NCBI GenBank assembly: GCA_019237115.1
Contig: JAFAHS010000512.1
Location: 1-63,552 of the forward strand
Length of the DNA: 63,552 bases
Reading direction: 5' to 3'
Source: Deltaproteobacteria bacterium
GTDB taxonomy: Bacteria > Desulfobacterota > Binatia > Binatales > Binataceae
A program made the translations under genes and the position numbers. Below the pieces are notes generated by a model, which ran no database searches, had not been told where the DNA came from, and worked only from the letters and a program-made list of their open reading frames with translations. Shown here in pieces: positions 61,109 to 63,552 of the stretch (positions are counted from its first letter, which is position 1; every line of letters starts with the position of its first letter).

Positions 61109-61282
61109 ACAAACCTCCGGGAGGCTCGTGATTTCCGCGGGGTCCTGGAACAGACGCGAAGAAACGTGCCCCAGGTCCGCGTAACATAAGAGTGCCTGCA
61201 AGCCCTGACTCAGCGGGACCTCTAGTTGGGATCCTGCGGCCCGGCTTGCGATTTTGTTAGCCGGGCGCCTTTAATTCTCGAG

Positions 61283-62956
61283 GTGTCTTCCTTCTACGAT
61301 TTTGCGCTGGTCTGCCAGGAACTGGGTCAGACTCAGAGTCGCCTGCAGATGGCGGAGGCGGTTGGTAGCTTCCTCGCCGCATTGTCGGTCGATGAAGCCG
61401 AGATCGCCGCGCGCTTCATGGTGGGACGGGCCCTCGAACAGGGCGAGGAGAAGCGCCTGCAAATCAGCGGCCGCGCGATTTGGAAAATCGTCGCGCAAAT
61501 GGCGGGGGCTCAGGATCAAGGCGAGGATATCTTTGCGGCGGCCGAGGACTTCGGAGAGGCTATCGCGATTATGCTTCGTCAGCGGACCTCGGATCCCGAA
61601 CCGACCCTCACGATCGGCGAAGTCGATAGCGCCTTTCATGACATCGCTTTGATCGAAGGACGCCACGCGCGCAATCGCAAGCTTGAGGCTCTGCGCGCGC
61701 TCTTTGAGCGAGGCTCCGCGCTCGAAGGCAAGTACCTGGCCAAGGTCCTGATCCGTGAGATGCGCCACGGGGTAAGCGAGGGCATGATGCTCGAAGCGAT
61801 CGCGCGAATGGCCAATCGACCGGTTGCCGACGTGCGGCGCGTCCACATGCTGGAAGCGGATCTCGGCCGTACCGTGCGGATTCTCCGCGAAGGTGGTGCC
61901 GTGCCCGCCGGGCCCGGCCGAATAGCTGCGAGGGTGACACCGCTTAAGCCGATGCTGGCGCAGCCCGCCGCGGACATTGCCGAAGCATTTGCGATGCTTG
62001 GGCCGGAGATCGCATTCGAGCACAAGCTCGATGGCGCCCGCGTGCAGATCCATCACGGGGAAGACGGCACGCGAATTTTTTCGCGGCGCATGAATGAAAT
62101 CACCATAAGCCTGCCGGAAGTGGTTGACATGATAGGGAAGCTGGGCGGGCGTTCGGCGATCCTGGATGGAGAAGTCATCGCGGTCGATTCGGTGGGGCGC
62201 CCGTTGGCGTTTCAGGAGCTGATGCGCCGTTTTGGTCGTGTCAAGGATGTCGAGCGACTGCGTGCCGAGCAGCCGATCAGGCTGCATCTGTTCGATCTGC
62301 TGGCGCTCGACAGCGCTCTGCTAATCGATCATCCCTATGCTGAGCGCGCCCGCCTGCTCGACGATCTGGCGAGCGCCGCTCGGTTGGAGACGGTGCAGAG
62401 ATTGATGACCCCGTCTCTCGCTGAGGCCGAAGGGTTTTTCCGCGATGCGATCGCGGCCGGGTACGAAGGGGTTGTCGCCAAGGCGCTGAAGAGCGCGTAT
62501 ATGCCGGGAGTGCGCGGCCGCGGATGGGTGAAGATCAAGCATGCGCGCACGCTCGATCTTGTCATTTTGGCAGCGGACTGGGGTTACGGTCGCCGGCACG
62601 GATGGCTCTCCAACTACCACCTGGCGGCGCGCAACCAGCAAACCGGAGGTTTCAGCGAAGTCGGCAAGACCTTCAAAGGACTGACCGACGAACAATTCCG
62701 CGAAATGACCGAGCGCTTGCTCGCGCTCAAGGTCAGCGAATCACACGGCACGGTCGTGGTCCGGCCCGAGGTTGTGGTCGAGGTGGGGTACAACGATATC
62801 CAGCGCAGTCCGCAATACGAAGCCGGGATGGCGCTGCGCTTCGCCCGCATAGTTCGCATCCGCCCCGACAAGGCCGCGAGCGAGGCGGACACCATCGAAG
62901 CGGTCGAGCGCGACTTCGAGCGTCAGCTCGTCAAGCCGTTGGCCGCCAAGGTCTGA
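61283..62956 (+). CDS. ATP-dependent DNA ligase
   Basis: About 557 residues from a GTG at 61283. The catalytic Lys is in AFEHKLDGARVQIHHGEDGT (K-L-D-G). Nucleotidyltransferase motifs include GGRSAILDGEVIAVDSVGRP, GYEGVVAKALKSAYMPGVRG and GRGWVKIKHARTLDLVIL, followed by an OB-fold domain. The N-terminal 200 residues form the DNA-binding domain of archaeal-type ligases. Bacteria that carry it usually also have the NAD ligase and use this enzyme in repair. A TTG start at 61226 would add 19 unconserved residues. Confidence 0.93.
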   Translation: MSSFYDFALVCQELGQTQSRLQMAEAVGSFLAALSVDEAEIAARFMVGRALEQGEEKRLQISGRAIWKIVAQMAGAQDQGEDIFAAAEDFGEAIAIMLRQRTSDPEPTLTIGEVDSAFHDIALIEGRHARNRKLEALRALFERGSALEGKYLAKVLIREMRHGVSEGMMLEAIARMANRPVADVRRVHMLEADLGRTVRILREGGAVPAGPGRIAARVTPLKPMLAQPAADIAEAFAMLGPEIAFEHKLDGARVQIHHGEDGTRIFSRRMNEITISLPEVVDMIGKLGGRSAILDGEVIAVDSVGRPLAFQELMRRFGRVKDVERLRAEQPIRLHLFDLLALDSALLIDHPYAERARLLDDLASAARLETVQRLMTPSLAEAEGFFRDAIAAGYEGVVAKALKSAYMPGVRGRGWVKIKHARTLDLVILAADWGYGRRHGWLSNYHLAARNQQTGGFSEVGKTFKGLTDEQFREMTERLLALKVSESHGTVVVRPEVVVEVGYNDIQRSPQYEAGMALRFARIVRIRPDKAASEADTIEAVERDFERQLVKPLAAKV

Positions 62957-63229
62957 TTTGAAGGGGCCGGTAGATTTTTTCGCGGCGAGCTTGAGACGCC
63001 CGCTTCGCCTTGCCGCGACCAGAGCAACCGGCCCCGTTCCAGACGCGTTCCCGGGATGACCAGCAGGTGCACCCGAGAGTGAGCCTGTTCAACCTCAGAT
63101 CTGGCGGATTTTCCAGTGCGAGTGCGAAATGATTTCGCGTGCGGAGCGGTGGATGCGCGTGAGGCCAGCCGGGCTCCTCGCGCGTTAAAAAACGCTCGCC
63201 CGACGCGACTTGGGCATCCGCACATCCGG

Positions 63230-63442
63230 TCAGTGGCTGTTCAGGTAGGAGGGCTCGTGCGCGTCCTGCAGGGCCATTGCGATAGCTTCGATCTCGCTCT
63301 CCCCGAAATCTTCAAACGCAAACAGCTCTACCGTCTCCCCCTGCTCTCGCCTTTCATACACGTCGCAGCACCAGCAGTGAGGACCCAATTGCCGGGTCCG
63401 CAACACAAAGGTGTTGGAGCCTACCACTTCCACCCGTTCCAT
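63230..63442 (-). CDS. Small Cys-rich protein of unknown function
   Basis: A 70-residue protein, MERVEVVGSNTFVLRTRQLG then PHCWCCDVYERREQGETVEL and FAFEDFGESEIEAIAMALQD. The His-Cys-Trp-Cys-Cys cluster suggests metal or redox binding, but with no partner visible it is not a known zinc ribbon. A very good ribosome site, GGAGGTAA, precedes the ATG. A sigma-70-like promoter lies upstream. Short but well supported by context. Confidence 0.65.
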   Translation of the reverse strand: MERVEVVGSNTFVLRTRQLGPHCWCCDVYERREQGETVELFAFEDFGESEIEAIAMALQDAHEPSYLNSH

Positions 63443-63486
63443 GAGGGTTACCTCCGAATCAGAAAGTGCCTGGTCGCTGGCTGCCT

Positions 63487-63516
63487 AGTATGAGAAAAGT
63501 AGCATGAACGCGTCAA
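63487..63516 (-). promoter_or_regulatory. Sigma-70-type promoter of the small Cys-rich gene
   Basis: On the minus strand TTGACG and CATACT stand 18 bases apart, close to the TTGACA/TATAAT consensus. They lie about 45 bases upstream of the GGAGGTAA-led start. This gives a reasonable -35/-10 pair; not tested. Confidence 0.5.
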
Positions 63517-63552
63517 TCCGACTAATGCAAAAGTTCGGAAAACGCCTTATTC

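Overview
The window looks like a piece of a GC-rich, Gram-negative soil or environmental bacterium. Support for this comes from a C-terminal-Phe outer-membrane barrel, a glycine-zipper lipoprotein, sigma-54 and ECF regulators, and many acyl-CoA, SDR and alpha/beta-hydrolase genes. The gene mix resembles deltaproteobacteria-like lineages such as Binatota/Desulfobacterota, but this is a guess from style and no marker gene fixes it.

Region 1 (1-14,940) is best read as the right end of a decayed integrative element. It holds a Phd-type antitoxin cut by the window edge, a conjugative coupling protein (TraD/VirD4 type) broken by several frameshifts, and remnants of a phytanoyl-CoA-dioxygenase-like gene and an SDR. 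A frameshifted XRE repressor with a nearby palindrome, an excisionase-like gene and an intact tyrosine integrase follow. The integrase is followed by a 44-base copy of the 3' half of a tRNA-Met (14,897-14,940), a likely attachment site. Inside lie intact cargo genes: an ECF sigma factor fused to a STAS domain, a sigma-54 enhancer-binding protein, a type II NADH dehydrogenase, a small zinc-finger anti-sigma-like protein, a bufferin operon (bufA2-type precursor, DUF692/MNIO enzyme, DUF2063 partner), a DoxX membrane protein and an exported gluzincin-type protease. This looks like a metal or redox stress module.

Region 2 (15-30.5 kb) is ordinary chromosome. It contains small membrane and secreted proteins, a PPOX-family protein, a GNAT acetyltransferase, a TIGR03118 secreted protein, a lipoprotein and a nitroreductase. 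A minus-strand run then encodes the E1alpha, E1beta and E2 subunits of a 2-oxoacid/acetoin dehydrogenase, an M20 peptidase, a FIST sensor and an acyl-CoA dehydrogenase. Endonuclease III and a beta-hydroxyacid dehydrogenase sit divergently.

Region 3 (30.6-38.4 kb) is a tight five-gene MoxR-DUF58-VWA operon preceded by a beta-barrel protein; neighbours overlap or are separated by 2-10 bases. Region 4 (38.7-44.1 kb) has a DUF983 protein, an aminotransferase, a stand-alone excisionase-like protein next to an AT-rich patch, a bactofilin with an exact 20-bp tandem repeat upstream, and a phosphodiesterase.

Region 5 (44.1-53.6 kb) is a probable catabolic neighbourhood: four SDRs (one FabL-like with His in place of the catalytic Tyr), a methyltransferase, a DUF6081 protein, a DsbA-family isomerase, an NTF2-like protein, a TusA-like protein, a D-aminoacylase and a proline-iminopeptidase-like hydrolase. 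Region 6 (53.6 kb to the end) has a large cyclase-ATPase-TPR protein, a D,D-carboxypeptidase, a glycosyltransferase-methyltransferase fusion, an alpha/beta hydrolase, an ATP-dependent DNA ligase and a 70-residue Cys-rich protein with a recognisable promoter. No rRNA, complete tRNA, CRISPR array or intact insertion sequence was seen.
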